This document shows positions 48,307 through 60,230 of a stretch of 64,000 nt of DNA, piece after piece. Source of the stretch: Varroa destructor (lineage: Eukaryota > Arthropoda > Arachnida > Mesostigmata > Varroidae); assembly GCF_002443255.2 (NCBI RefSeq), contig NW_019211455.1, positions 50,365,471 through 50,429,470 of the forward strand, in the 5' to 3' direction. The notes under the pieces are model-generated. The model saw nothing but the letters and a program-made list of their open reading frames with translations, searched no databases and was not told where the DNA came from. The position numbers and the translations under genes are program-made. Every line of letters starts with the position of its first letter. Position 1 is the stretch's first letter.

Positions 48307-48328
48307 TGCTGCTGCTGCTGCTGTTGCT
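48307..48328. repeat. (TGC)n triplet repeat
   Basis: Five perfect TGC units are followed by an imperfect TTGCTG. Confidence 0.9.
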
Positions 48329-48402
48329 GAGAACGATGCCTCGTCCATCGTTGAAAGGCTACCATTGGCGCTAAACAGGCACGCACAACACATACAACAA
48401 CA

Positions 48403-48438
48403 ACAGTGGCCATCAGCCGCGTAAGCGGCTGCCACTGT
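48403..48438. other. Stable GC-rich hairpin closed by a GTAA loop
   Basis: CAGCCGC (48414-48420) and GCGGCTG (48425-48431) enclose GTAA, a GNRA-type tetraloop in RNA. Seven further pairs join ACAGTGG (48403-48409) to CCACTGT (48432-48438), with a 4-base bulge on the 5' side. On paper this makes 14 pairs. Confidence 0.88.
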
Positions 48439-48544
48439 CAGGACATATGCGAGAGAAGTAGCTTAGAGCTCAATCATCAATAATACTATGACAACAGCAG
48501 TGAAATTACTGTAGCTACTGTGAAACGCCTGACTTCGCAGATCC

Positions 48545-48555
48545 TTTTTTTTTTT
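48545..48555. repeat. Poly(T) run
   Basis: Eleven consecutive T. Confidence 0.9.
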
Positions 48556-48855
48556 ATAAACAACTGAAAACGGATCTTGTTATCGAGGGCAGGGTACCTT
48601 CTAACCGGGTATGCGTACCACTCGTCTAGTCAGAGCGTAAGGCCCAACTAACAATCTAGGTTCCTAGACACCATTTTCGACCAGCAATATGACGGACGTC
48701 GTATTTACGATAAGCTTCTATACTTTGAAGTAATAGAAATGACATGAGGAAGTGAACATCTCAAATACAGTCGTTATACTAACAGTTGTACTTTAGAAAT
48801 AACTCCCCTTATATGCTGGACTAATTTATTTACGGTGGTTTTCATCCACTATATG

Positions 48856-48858
<3 letters not shown>

Positions 48859-48890
<32 letters not shown>
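48859..48890. repeat. (AT)16 microsatellite
   Basis: Uninterrupted AT alternation over 32 bases. Confidence 0.97.
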
Positions 48891-48894
<4 letters not shown>

Positions 48895-49740
48895 TATTCA
48901 TATCAGATATAATCACACTGGTAATTTGCGATCTTCACGTATTCCTTTGCACCGTATTCCATACAAACTGTATTTAATGTCGTGGCTGTGTAACAATCCA
49001 GGCGATCATCCAAGTCGACAGACCTTAAATTTGATCGTATCCACTTCCTACGTTCTACTCTGGGGGCGAATCTATTTTTGAATGGCAACGATTAACAAAT
49101 TAAGATAATTTCCCCAGTTGTCGATCTACTGTTTATGATTGTTGCGCGTTTGAACTTAAATCACTGTGGGTAATATGTTGTTTGGTGTTAAAATGAAGAA
49201 TTGTCTTATGGAAGATATAGCATCGCGTGGGTTTTGCTCAAAGTTACTTATGATTGCATTCCAATAAGGTGTTAGACGATTTGTTTTAGGAAAATATATA
49301 CATACACACATATAGTAATGTTGCACATTGACTAGAGATCTGGGCTGTACGGATGACCTAATTAAAGGCAGGCCAGTGCGCAGACAGGTTACGCGATCTA
49401 TATTCTTTAGCTTTGAGTCGAAAGAATAATGCTCTGGACGTCTTCTATAATAAAACAAATTTCCTACGTTATGAAATGAACTGAAGGAGACAAGTAGCCG
49501 ACGAGGCCATCAGGTTAAAAAAAAATAGTTTCGCTATCAAATTTGGCATGTGCTTAATAAGAACGATTGGTGTAGAGTACTCCATCGAATTAGCCGAAAT
49601 GTTCTGCCACAGACGATAGGTCCAATTCGTATGCTCAGTCATGAACAGCGCTCCGAGACGTTTTCTGCACAGACCTATTACCGTATAGAACTAACGCGCG
49701 AACGCCCGCAAACGCTAAATACCTCACTTTTATGTACGAG
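48891..49740. other. Noncoding AT-rich DNA
   Basis: Only short minus-strand frames occur (48903-49088, 49156-49458), with no recognised content. Confidence 0.5.
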
Positions 49741-49831
49741 CGATATCTTCGATTGTATTTGTAGTGGCGCAGTAGTCGCCGTGCGAAAGATTGACTGTTG
49801 CGCCACCACAAATAGAATAAAGAAAGATACG
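49741..49831 (+). ncRNA. Candidate pre-miRNA-like hairpin
   Basis: The 5' arm (49741-49777) and 3' arm (49793-49831) form a long imperfect stem around a 15-base loop. From the loop outward: AGTC/GACT; two G-U pairs (GT at 49772-49773 with GT at 49797-49798); GTGGCGCA/TGCGCCAC; an A-C mismatch; TATTTGT/ACAAATA; a G-G mismatch; ATT/AAT; an internal loop (2 by 5 bases); TATCTT/AAGATA; a bulged A; then CG/CG. That is about 32 pairs in a 91-nt unit, the size and shape of an animal miRNA precursor. Two of the four arm differences are pairing-preserving G-U, which hints at function in RNA. I recognise no known mature miRNA. Transcription from the minus strand is also possible. The overlapping open frames (+ 49550-49918, - 49635-49847) are probably incidental. 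A diverged inverted-repeat element is the main alternative. Confidence 0.4.
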
Positions 49832-50640
49832 ATGACCCGATGTACACTCCTGTACAAGGTGGAAAAGATTCTAGAAAGCTTTTACTTTAAGGTAGATGGT
49901 GGACCATCTTCGATCTAGCACCCTGATACAATCCTGTTAAATAAACATTTCATATATATGCTATGTAAATAATTGGACGTATATACTAATAAAACATCGA
50001 CAACGATGGGACTTTTCAAGCTGAAAGTATTAGCGAATTGCCTAGTAAATATATATAGCAAAGCTTAGAATAGCATAGCACTATTCTGGGTAGAGAAGAA
50101 AATGTACACTACGTTATTACTGTTATTATTATATACAAGTTACATAATAGAACAACATTCACTAGAGGCGTTTCATTGAATGGCTATTACGAAAATATGC
50201 TTGTCGGCATTTCATGTCACCCCAGTGTACTTTTTGATAACATTGGTAAGTGATAGAATTGAACCGTAAAAAACGTATTGAAAAAAAAGCTAAGTAAACG
50301 TTTGGTTTGGGTCTTTAGTCAAACGTCTTTCCCCAAAGGGGAGGGCTCACTTAATTAAAGTACCCTTCGTCCCCAATTATTACTAGCTGTCTATAACCGT
50401 CATTGTAGCGGAAAGAACAACAATATAACTAGAAACGATCAATTAACCACTGGTGCTGATCATCAGCTCTACCAGCTTATTGAAATCCCGCTGCAACTGC
50501 GCATTGCATACTAGTTGCCCACCGATAATCACTTATACGGTGTTTATCTCTCAGCCGTTCGCGAATTCGACTTGTGTCAACAGATGACTAACCGAAGTTC
50601 GTCGCTGTTAACCTGTACGCGCAACAATCGTCCGATTGTA
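49832..50640. other. Noncoding AT-rich DNA
   Basis: I see no gene. A small hairpin, CCCC-AAA-GGGG, lies at about 50332-50342. Confidence 0.5.
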
Positions 50641-53220
50641 CCTCATCATTATTGGTCATTAGTAATCATAATAACACTGATTGCAGTGTAGTGGTGGTGG
50701 GGTCTTGGGTTAACATGTCGGCCATCACCTGTTGCTGCCGCTGTCAAGTCAACAACATTAGCCCATGGATCCCGCTGCACCCTCACGTGCACTGCGAGCG
50801 TATGGCGATGCTGTCGGTCTTTCAATAACCTGTTGTCGCTACGGCTAGTTTCTATACACCACTCTATCACGAGTAATATATAGAAACTAAGCACGTGGGA
50901 GGTAGGGTTTATCGGAATCGGCATCCTCCTGAAGGTACTGGTTATGGTAGTCGTAAAGCGGCTCCTATGTGCTAGCCAAGTTTGTCGCTATTCCGCAGAC
51001 CTTTTTCGATGGACCGTTGCCGACGACAGTGCTGTTGCTAACGAAATTAACATACCAGTTCACCATGACGGCCTGGATAGACACCTTGCTTTTGTCCACT
51101 TGCTACCAATGTTTGTCAGCGACTTTACCGCCATGTGCCATTGACGCTGCCATTTTTCTGCAGCTCCGCCATGAAAAGTGAAGCGCCGCCGAGGGCGAGT
51201 CCGACCGCTAGGTAAATCGTACACGCAGACAAGCGGCAATGCACCGCACCGAACTGCTGATAAATAAACTAGCGTTAAGTACATCAGGCGATGATAACGC
51301 GTACGTACGTTGTGCACACCTAGATATTGAATATCTACCTTCTTCACACAGAGTCCGCTCAACGTCGCGGTCGCGCTAAGCTAAATAATGCTTCGGCCGG
51401 AGTTAGCTCCGGCTTTAAGCATTATTACTGGAAGGATGTTTGTACACACACAAGCACAGCTTAACACGCATACACAGACCGAGACACACAGACGAATGTA
51501 CAGCAACAGACACCTCTATATGTGTGTGTTTGTTATTGCAGTTAATATAGAACGTTTGTTTGTCTCCTAACAGTCAGAAGCTAGGATACGGCAACGCGAT
51601 TTCGGGCGTTCTTGTCTTTTTGCAGTTAGTCGAGCATGGGAACTATTTACTGCCAGCCGCTAAAACAGCGGGGTGACGATTAATCGCAACTGCAACGATC
51701 TCCGTCGCTGAATACTCCTCGATAAGATGACGATGTGACGCCAGTTCCGCGGTGGTTGTTGCTGTTTCCGGCCACAGCGTCTGATGACTTCCGATAGTTA
51801 TCTATTTATTTACCACAAGTGGTTAAGGCCCTAAAGCGACGCCGATACTGCCGTTGAACTGAATCGAAGCCTTTACAGGTTGCTAATAAATTCCGTGAAT
51901 GCTTGTAGCCGTTCGAATACAGTGTTGCAGCTGGTGCATGAACTTCTGCATACGCGAACGTATGCGTATACATGGATGACATGAAACTGACTGCAAACTA
52001 TAAAGTTTCGTCAATGGAGAATACGAGAGACCGGGAAAGGCAAAGAAGATTAGGGAAGAGGAGGAGAAGGGATCACGAGCAAAAACTGTTTAACCTTGCC
52101 GTAAAAGCCTCGCCATAATCTACTAGCTGTAGTAGTTACGGTTGTATACGGTCACACGGCGGTGCTGGCAGTAGTATCGTGCGTTCAGTCCCATCTTAGA
52201 CTCACGGCCGTCGATATCGTCCCTTCAGTCTGCTCTGGCCTACGGTCTATATACTTCTGCCAAACAACATCGTTCCCCATTATTTCGATAACCAGCCACG
52301 ATGTTACAATAACGGTAGGTCAATCCATCGGTTGACAACCAGCCAGACAGTCAAGCAACTATCAGCGAGCCAAGATCCTATGCCGGGCGCTATCGCGCGG
52401 TGCTCTAACGGCTAAAGAACGACGACGGCGGCGGCGCGGCTGTTTTGGTTTCGCTGCCGCTGCGGTTACGACTGCCCCGGTTGCTGATGAAGTAAACAAG
52501 CATAGACCAAACGGACGGAGAAAACCCGAGGCGTCCCACGTCCTTCTGCCAGCGTGGCTCTCTAGTGGTATGTTACTGTTCCTACGACTAACAGTAGACG
52601 AAATAAAGTAAAGCGTTTGACCGCTCGCCCCGTCCGGATGTGGCCCTTATTCCTCCCTTAGCCTAGCAAATTTTTATCCCAAGTGTTTTCATCAACAGCT
52701 ACTAGCACAGAAAAGCAAAATGACAGCGAAAACAGTAGCAGTTGCAGATAGCTTCCCGGCGTAAGGATCTATTGCACACAAATTTGACTCCTGAGGCCAA
52801 CCGGTCGTCCTGCGTGCCTGCCAAGTTGTTCCTGTTATTAACGGTTCAAAGGCACCGTCTGGTGGTTGCAAGACGACAGTAAAGCTGGGCATACTGACCC
52901 GGGCAGCCTATTACCAATGCCAGACGACACAATTCTTCCTCTAGTTTTCTCTTGTTGAGACGACCCCATGACGACGACAATGACACTTCGGAACGAGGTA
53001 CGGACCGAGCATGCCATGGAAAAGCTTCGAACGTTTCGCTCGATGCTTTCCGATGGCGCTTTGATATCGAATAATAATAAACCGTGAGTTCGCTCTTTGA
53101 CGCAAAGGTTGCGTTCCCGATTACACCAACTTTGAACGCTATGCCTACCAGCGGCACTGCCACTCTTGTTGTGTTGCTTGGCGTTTGTTATTGTTTTACC
53201 TTATCTGTCTTCGAGGCTGC
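50641..53220. other. GC-rich island, the broadest of the window
   Basis: The island contains a hairpin at 51384-51426, a purine-rich stretch at 52014-52086, and a GAC/GGC triplet run at 52420-52439 with the richest GC and CG content around 52380-52560. Many short frames are open on both strands without recognisable content. It is the best candidate in the window for a promoter or enhancer region, but no core promoter element could be fixed. Confidence 0.4.
51384..51426. other. Strong hairpin (10 + 7 bp)
   Basis: AATAATGCTT (51384-51393) pairs with AAGCATTATT (51417-51426). An internal loop (CG against TTT) follows, then GCCGGAG (51396-51402) pairs with CTCCGGC (51407-51413) around the loop TTAG. 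Confidence 0.9.
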
Positions 53221-55355
53221 TTCTGCCATTCCTATCCTATAGGGATTGAGTGGTCAATCATTAAATATATAGCAGAAAATCAACGGGGACAAAGAACCTT
53301 AACGTTTGTTTCAGTTTGCAAGATAACTTTTTAGATACTCTTCACACATCTCCGTATTCATGTATGCCTTGGTACCTAGTACCAAAAAATCTGTTCGCAG
53401 TCGTCCCATCTTCAGCTGGCTATCTTAGATTATACATTTGCTTATTATTCTGTCAATGTATTGTAACCACATTGATTGTATTGAACTCCGTATAATAACA
53501 AACAGGATTTGTTGTTTGTATAGAATACGCTCAAGTAAAAAAAAAATAATTTTTAAAATAGATCTGCCAAGGTTGTTCATAATATGTAGTGCGTACGAGT
53601 TCGCTGTTAACTGTTGCTGTTATCTTCTGCTCATGACGGAGATAGTGTGGCATAGTAAACCTCTGCGAAAGGCTAACCTCTTTAGCATGATGCACGACAT
53701 GACATGACTGTTATCTTAGCAAATGTCCTCCAGCTTGACTGAAGTATTTTGCAGTTTGTGTAGCAAGATGCAGACGCTCAATGGGGCTTTATCAGATTAA
53801 ATATCTTGGGTCAGTAGAGTTGTTCAAATGTTGGGAAGTGCCTCAAATCCTGCGTGTCTAGCGTTCTGTTTTTTTTAGCTGCCCCCTTTTCAATTATAGC
53901 TCAGGTTAGAGAAGTGAGCGGACAAACGCATTTCATAGAATGGAACAAACCAACGCACATGGTTTATATAGATTAACCTTTATGGGGGAGGTTCACTTTG
54001 CATAATACACACAGCATAGATAATCGTATATGCAGTAGATTTCAATTAATCTGCTGGCCTTTTTATTAACTGATTTAGGTTTATCTAGTCTTACGTATAA
54101 AGTCTATAGTTTAAGTCACATTGAAGTCAAATGGTCACCACGTAGGCTCTAGCTGTTGCGTCACATACACTCAAAATGCACATAGACGATCGAGGACTGC
54201 CAGAAAGGAGATTTACCAGTTTGGCGCGTGACTCTTGGCTAGCACAACGTACATGCATCGGCCTTCCTGGCCTTACCTGGCACCAAAGACAACAATTTTT
54301 TCGTCAGCCATTAAAATTATTACTGTTGAGGTGCCGTTTGCTACCTTAAAGCATTGCATATAGAATAGGCGTACATTGATATCCTGTGGACATATCTTCT
54401 CCATCTCTACTACAAAGCTCTCCTACTGCGAACCATCTAGTTCGTGATCGTTGTTCCGCACCTTGTTGAATGTTGGGACCTTTTTTCTATTATAAGAAAT
54501 GTCTGCTTACTCAGAAGATAAATCACCGAAACAGTAATTATTGTCAATGTGGTATATTGCCCCGATGGCTTTGGCATCGATTTTCACCTTCCGATACGCC
54601 GACAAGCCACTTCGGCGGAGTATAGACGGCCGTTCGTGGCTTACTCTCATCATCTTGACTGTCCTCAAAGGCTACAATAGAGCCGTCTATTTTGTTCGGA
54701 ACAAAGCATCGTATGCACACAATCTGTGTGTACGGTGAGGGGTTACAAACAGCCGTTCGCTGGGCTAAAGCAGCGGGCGTTAATTCGCTCACTCGTTGTT
54801 CGTTGTTTCTCTGTCGAGGCAGCGACATGGAGTCAACAAAATCGTTGCCTAAAAATACGCACTGAAGCAGAAAACGTTCGGCAGCCTCTCGTAGAACGAA
54901 CAGTACAATCCATAATGAGTGTCGATCACGAAGACACGACACTAGCAGTGGGGTAGCTTATGAAGACATCAACCTGGTGGAGACCCCAATATTAGCAAAG
55001 AGCGAGACACAAAAGCTTCCCAACTGATTTAGTGAGTATGTTTACTTATATGCGGAACGACGTGTCCCTACAGTGCGCCAATCATCACATTTAGCTGTGA
55101 CCGTTTAAAGCAGCGGCCGCCTTCGGTGTGACTTGACCATTCGTTGCATATTGCCATCCGGAGCCCCGAATCTAGTCCTTCGTAGAGGCTTCCGGCCATT
55201 CTATTCGTGCGTTACCGAATCGTCTTTTGCCCAAAACAATCATTATAGGCCTACGAAGTTGGACGATATCGCGCAATTATTTAGATGCATTTTATGCACA
55301 CGCAAAACGTTTTGTTAGACTTTTTATACATGCTTAATTAAGGGCATGTTTATCT
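53221..55355. other. Noncoding DNA, partly open on the minus strand
   Basis: The minus-strand frame 54544-54942 (132 codons) has a fairly natural composition, including acidic stretches, but no recognised domain. The + strand is also open over it (54541-54738, 54726-54956). The inverted pairs ATAGACGGC/GCCGTCTAT (54622-54630 and 54682-54690) and AAGCCAC/GTGGCTT (about 54604-54642) lie within. No gene is called. Confidence 0.4.
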
Positions 55356-55357
55356 GT

Positions 55358-55392
55358 TATATATATATATATATATATACGACGTATATATA
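55358..55392. repeat. (TA)n microsatellite with inverted extension
   Basis: A 22-base TA run (55358-55379) continues into TATATATAC-GAC-GTATATATA (55372-55392), a 9-bp inverted repeat. Confidence 0.93.
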
Positions 55393-55899
55393 CACTCGTA
55401 TGCACATATTTGCCTCTTCAGTAATATGTGAAAGAGAATAAGTTTGTTTCGCTCCCTCCTGCATATAATGTTTAATGTGGAAACTGTTGTCACATTTCAC
55501 CAACAGAACCATAGCGAAATTTTAGTCACGTGGACTCGTTTATGTGTGAGCTAGCATTGCCTAATTACGAATAAGGACCCGACGACAAAGGGATGACAGT
55601 AAATGGCTGGCTCAGTTAACTGCTGATCACTAAAATGGCTCCCGGTGCTGCATCGAATGTACCGCACTTCACTGCCTGCTAGAAAAGGAAGGAACGCACA
55701 TACAGCAGCAGCAATAATTCGTAGGTCGCCGGCCGCTAAAGTCGTGCGAACGGTGGCTAAACTTCGCCTTCCACCACCTCGGCGTTTGACATTTGCGAGG
55801 AATCGCAAAAGTCTAACATCGGTGCTTCGAAATCGAGGAGCATCGGCCACAGCCAACTAACAGTTTACTGGGTATGCCTCTAAATGACGACGACGCTCG

Positions 55900-55902
55900 T
55901 GG

Positions 55903-55933
<31 letters not shown>

Positions 55934-55935
55934 AA
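55900..55935. repeat. (GAT)n triplet repeat
   Basis: GATGATGATGATGATG and GATGATGATGAT are joined through one GTG interruption. Confidence 0.93.
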
Positions 55936-56121
55936 GGCCAACGTACGATGATGGCACCGCCGTACCACTGCCGATGCCTCTGCTGCTGAGACCCGATGCG
56001 TCGCTCACAATGCAAAATCTATGTCATTCTGCAAGCGCGCACTGTGACCAGCCGATATCCCGCGTACCACAACGCTGACATCGTGCTACTACCGTTTCCA
56101 TAGCTATAACTATTCTACTTC

Positions 56122-56136
56122 CGCTGCTGCTGCTGC
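56122..56136. repeat. (GCT)n triplet repeat
   Basis: Five consecutive CGC/GCT-type units. Confidence 0.85.
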
Positions 56137-56960
56137 GGTGGCTGTTCAAGGAGCGCTAGCCTGGACTGGCCTCTAGCTAACCTCTGCGAGTAACACTCGT
56201 GGCGTATTTACCGTTCGTTTTCGTTGGAGCGCGCGTGGAGCATAGCAGCAGCAGTAGCAGCATCGTAAATGATGTGGTAAAGGGTGCGACGAGCATGCGT
56301 TCACAGTGCTGCGATGAGTTTTCGATGCATCCGGCGGCGAGCGTATGTGCTTACACATCAAGAGCTGCGATACATATAGGCCAACATGGTGATTGCGCGT
56401 TTTTTTTCCTTCCAGTAGCATAAGAGACAGCTGTTGTCATCGGCCCCAGTCGATGACGGTGATAACTAACGATATTTGCCAGTGGCGCTGCACCCAGTTA
56501 GTCCGCGTTCGTTGTCCTGTTGTTTGTACGTCTGAAAAGATCGCAGAAGATTGCGTGGACTGAATAGAATGCGGTGAAGGTACATCTTCGGATCGCACCA
56601 CGTCGAGGACAATATCCTTGCCTTCGCTATCAAGATCAGGGTGCCAACAGTTGTTGATACTGATAGTAACACCAGCAGCAGTCAATTAATGGCGCTCGGT
56701 TTACGTACGAACATATATACAACAAAAGCTGACATACAGAAGCCCAAATAGATAGCAGTCGCGGCTGCTGAAGCAGCACTTCATTGCTTCCTGGTCATCA
56801 AAACACTGCAACGACACAAGACGTACCCCTGACTGCCCCAACCTAATATAACCGAACAAGATCCGGGCCGGGTAGCGGCTCTTAGCAGTAGACATTTCTG
56901 CATTCCGACGGCGTGAAATCGAACGGAGAGGCTGGGCAAATAGATCTGCAGTGACTCGAT

Positions 56961-58660
56961 ACTTCGCGTCCGATATGTGACGTTACTATACACTATGTAA
57001 GATCAGTTATCTATAATATTATGAATACAGTCAATACGCTATCTACGAAAACTAGTGATCGTACTACGGATAATGGCCGCCTAGTGACAGCAAGCATCTT
57101 TGATAAATTCCTGATAAGATCACTACTCGCACGTATCATGGATAGCTTTGCTGATAATTTGCTTTTGGTGTGAGGCAACTGCTCTGATTTTGTCTAGGCC
57201 ATTCAAAGGACACCTTCTACTATGTCAGATAGCGTTTGTTGTTGGCCAACATTATTCGGTTTGCAGTGGGCATTGAAGGGCAACGCTGGTGGCATAGGGA
57301 GATGTGTTTGCCTCAGCTAACTAACCGGATGAAGCTATTTAACTCTTGTTGTTCATTGTTCAAATATGTGTTCTTCACTACACTTCCGCATTGAGCGTCA
57401 GACTGGCGGTGTTCTATTCAACTTGATTATTATATACCGTGCCCATTAGCGTGGCTGTGTCCGCGACAAACTCAAAAACCTGCCCAAACATATTATGACA
57501 TTCCTTTAGAACGTCTATCATTGCCTGTTTCTGCGTCTAGTGAAGCTATAATAGATAAACGACGGCTCAACTTAACGCATAGTGTAGTATTGTAATGGAT
57601 TAACTTAGGGCAAGGTGGGGGCGAAGGGAGCGTAAATCTCCAGAGCTTTTTTCGCAGTTGCAGACGTCCTGCAGCTGCAAATTGCGGTTACCGCTAGGAC
57701 AGAAGTAGGAAAGCTGAAATTGTTACGGTTTCTCTATTTGTCATAAGTCCACTCGTATGTGTCTGGCCGTAAGCGGACAAGCATAATTCATTATTCGAAA
57801 ATTGTAGAAGTGACGATGGAGCTTAGCTATACTTTATTGTAAATCGAATTATTCAGGAATTGCCGTCTGCGATATTGTGGATATTGATAACGTTATTTGA
57901 CAAAAAAAAGCTATATTTTTTCGCCGTTTTTTTTTAAACTCGACGGAAATTTGTGAGAAATGACCACATACCATGCTTTGGTATTTGTTCTGCTTAATGT
58001 TGATTCAGTAAAAAATGCGGTAATGAAGATACTTCGAATGCCCAAGCTATACTGGACACGGAAACACGTACAGATTAGGTAGGTAGTATTGTGTCTCATG
58101 TGAGCCTCTGTATAGTTACGTTTCAAGAATAAATTGCTGGCTTTAGGTTACCGTGATACACTCTAATATAGAAAAATATAAGGATGACTCGCTTTAGCCG
58201 ATCGAATGCATTTCTATTTTGGATGTATATTTCCCTCAGCTGATTAACAACTAAAATTGTTTATGAGCAATTGAACGAACATTACGAACCTGGCGCCTAA
58301 CGGAATGTTTAGGCCTAAATATTTTAGCGAGTACGTAACATCAGCGGCGGAAAAAAACGGAAGTCCACCTATTCTTGTCAGTCTGAAAGTATCCACGGAC
58401 TACTAGGTGCTTGTTGATGAAGCGCATGCGTCTGTCCTTTCCGATCTTCCCGCATGGCGAGTTCACATAATTCAGGATGTTGTAAAAATTATGTATTTGT
58501 ATCAAAGGCTAACTAAAATCAAATAGCAGGACAAGTTATGTTTGCATGTGACTTTTCTTTTTACTGAAACAGAATGTTAGTCGTCAGTGAAGGCCTTTTA
58601 GAGGCATATTCTAAAAAAGTGTCACAACTCTGCTTGTCTATATGCATGTGTTTCTCTGTA
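56961..58660. other. Noncoding AT-rich DNA
   Basis: I see nothing gene-like. A 12-bp palindrome, TTTAGGCCTAAA, lies near 58309-58320, and TTGCAG/CTGCAA inverted bases lie near 57656-57680. Confidence 0.5.
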
Positions 58661-58667
58661 AATACCC

Positions 58668-58694
58668 TGTGTGTGTGTGTGTGTGTGTGTGTGT
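58668..58694. repeat. (TG)13 microsatellite
   Basis: Uninterrupted TG alternation over 27 bases, the only long TG/CA run seen in the window. Confidence 0.97.
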
Positions 58695-60230
58695 CGAGTA
58701 AGCACTTCTTACTTTCGTAAGTGGCAATATAACCGTAATAGTTTCTCAAGTTCAGATTTTAGCACTGATCGAAATTGTTTATTACTTAGGGAACTGAATT
58801 CTTAACGGAAGATGTGGTAAATACGTTCCTGTGTCTTTAAACTGTAAAAACGAGTTTTCAGCGAGGCCTCGTATAGATATGCGCAATAAGGCAATTATGT
58901 TACGTTATAATAACCCGTATATATATATACACACGTTGTTTAACTATTTGAATAAATGCACTAATCTGAAGAAATGGCGACCCGTACTTGCGCAGGTACT
59001 CGAAGCCTTCGTATTTCTTATTGTCGTCAGGGTCATCTAAGTTCACATGTAGTTGTTCGTTGCCTGATCTGAGGATAATTTTCTGGACTGAAAATTTCAA
59101 CTTAGGGCACATGGCTGGCTGTGTACCCGAGTGCTACATGTACCAGTTCGCAGGAGAAAGCCCCAAAAACTAGGCCCTCTCTACCCAATCAACCGCAGGT
59201 CTGCGAATCCGCCGGTGAGAAAAGAACATCGATCCTACGATAGACTCTACGATATCACTATGAACGTTATCGCGATAATACCATATACTTCAGGACGACA
59301 GGAGGCTCCGTTGTGTGGGTCTTTTCCTGTGAGGTCGTGTAGGACACCCTTAATCGCATTGAAGGCCGTATATAGTGTGACTTGTTAGTCAGCTTTATAA
59401 ATCCCGCCTGTGAACTCTTGTCCGAAACGCATGCGAGAAGGTCTGGGCATCGCAGCACGAAGTGGGCACCCTTGAACACTAGAGGATACCAGCTGTTAGC
59501 AGCTAGAGGATGAGCATTTGCATGCTGCAGTTGCAATAGATCAAAATTATATATCTGCTAAAAAATTAAATATACAAGCAATATATATGTATATATATAT
59601 AAGCGGCTGTTATAATGTATGTATGTAAAGGCATGCACGCTGTTATGGCGTATATTAGCCGTGTTATTAATATTATTACCGTGCAGAAAAAAATTATTTT
59701 AAATCTATAAATAAATATACGTCTACGGCTATATAAATGCAAAGCAAGTATTTGTGAAGTGCTCGTTCCTGCTAGCTAGCGCCCAGGCTACGCTAGTCCG
59801 CTTCAACATAATGGCCTGTCGAAAAAGTATTGAGCGTCTTAAGTTAAAATTAAAACAAGTACTTTTTATGTTTTTAAATAATATTAATAATTTTCTCCAA
59901 TTTGTTTAGTAACACGATAATTTCATTACTGTAGAACTTCTGTGATTTCTTTCGCGAAAAACTGTGCTAAGTGAGTCTTGCATTCTTTCATTGAAATTAA
60001 ATTATGAACTCCATTAAGGGAGTTCTGCAGGGACCAAAACAAATGAGGGTAGATTAGTGCAGGATCCGGATTATATGATTTTTTTTTTATGCTTGTAATC
60101 CTGTTGCAGTCCCGTCATTTGTTGACAGTATAAACCCGAATAAATTGTTTTGGATCGGCAGAAACGTTCAATGTGTGCTTAAGCTTTAGCCCCGCTAGAA
60201 ACATAGATAACATCACCTTTTTCGACGTCA
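58695..60230. other. Noncoding AT-rich DNA
   Basis: TA-rich runs lie at 58918-58930 and 59580-59600. A TGTA tetramer repeat lies near 59613-59627. A small hairpin, GAACTCC/GGAGTTC, lies at about 60006-60025, and a poly(T) run at 60079-60088. No exon or RNA gene is supported. Confidence 0.5.

Larger units (their letters stand above)
47340..48440. other. GC-rich island with CTG/CAA triplets
   Basis: Over this island four overlapping frames are open at once: + 47751-48221, + 47890-48225, - 47766-48068 and - 47857-48246. Simultaneous openness on both strands, the Cys/His/Thr-rich inferred products and the triplet runs point to composition rather than coding. It is a candidate enhancer, promoter or untranslated region, which is inference. 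The island ends with a (CTG)n run and a GC-rich hairpin. Confidence 0.45.
55540..56960. other. GC-rich island with GAT, GCT and CAG triplets
   Basis: Overlapping frames are open on both strands (55551-55860, 56173-56423, 56437-56685, 56701-56993), as in the other islands. Triplet runs lie at 55900-55935, 56122-56136 and 56244-56263. There is no recognised protein content, and a regulatory or untranslated role is inferred only from composition. Confidence 0.42.

Noticed and set aside
51818..51870. AAGTGGTTAAGGC looks like a tRNA-Ser or tRNA-Leu A box
   Set aside because: The B-box position has only a partial match (AATCGAAGCC), and no anticodon or acceptor stem can be built.
52513..52522. GGACGGAGAA resembles the 5' half of miR-184
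   Set aside because: The 3' half does not match and no partner arm lies nearby. A 10-mer match to some known miRNA is expected by chance.
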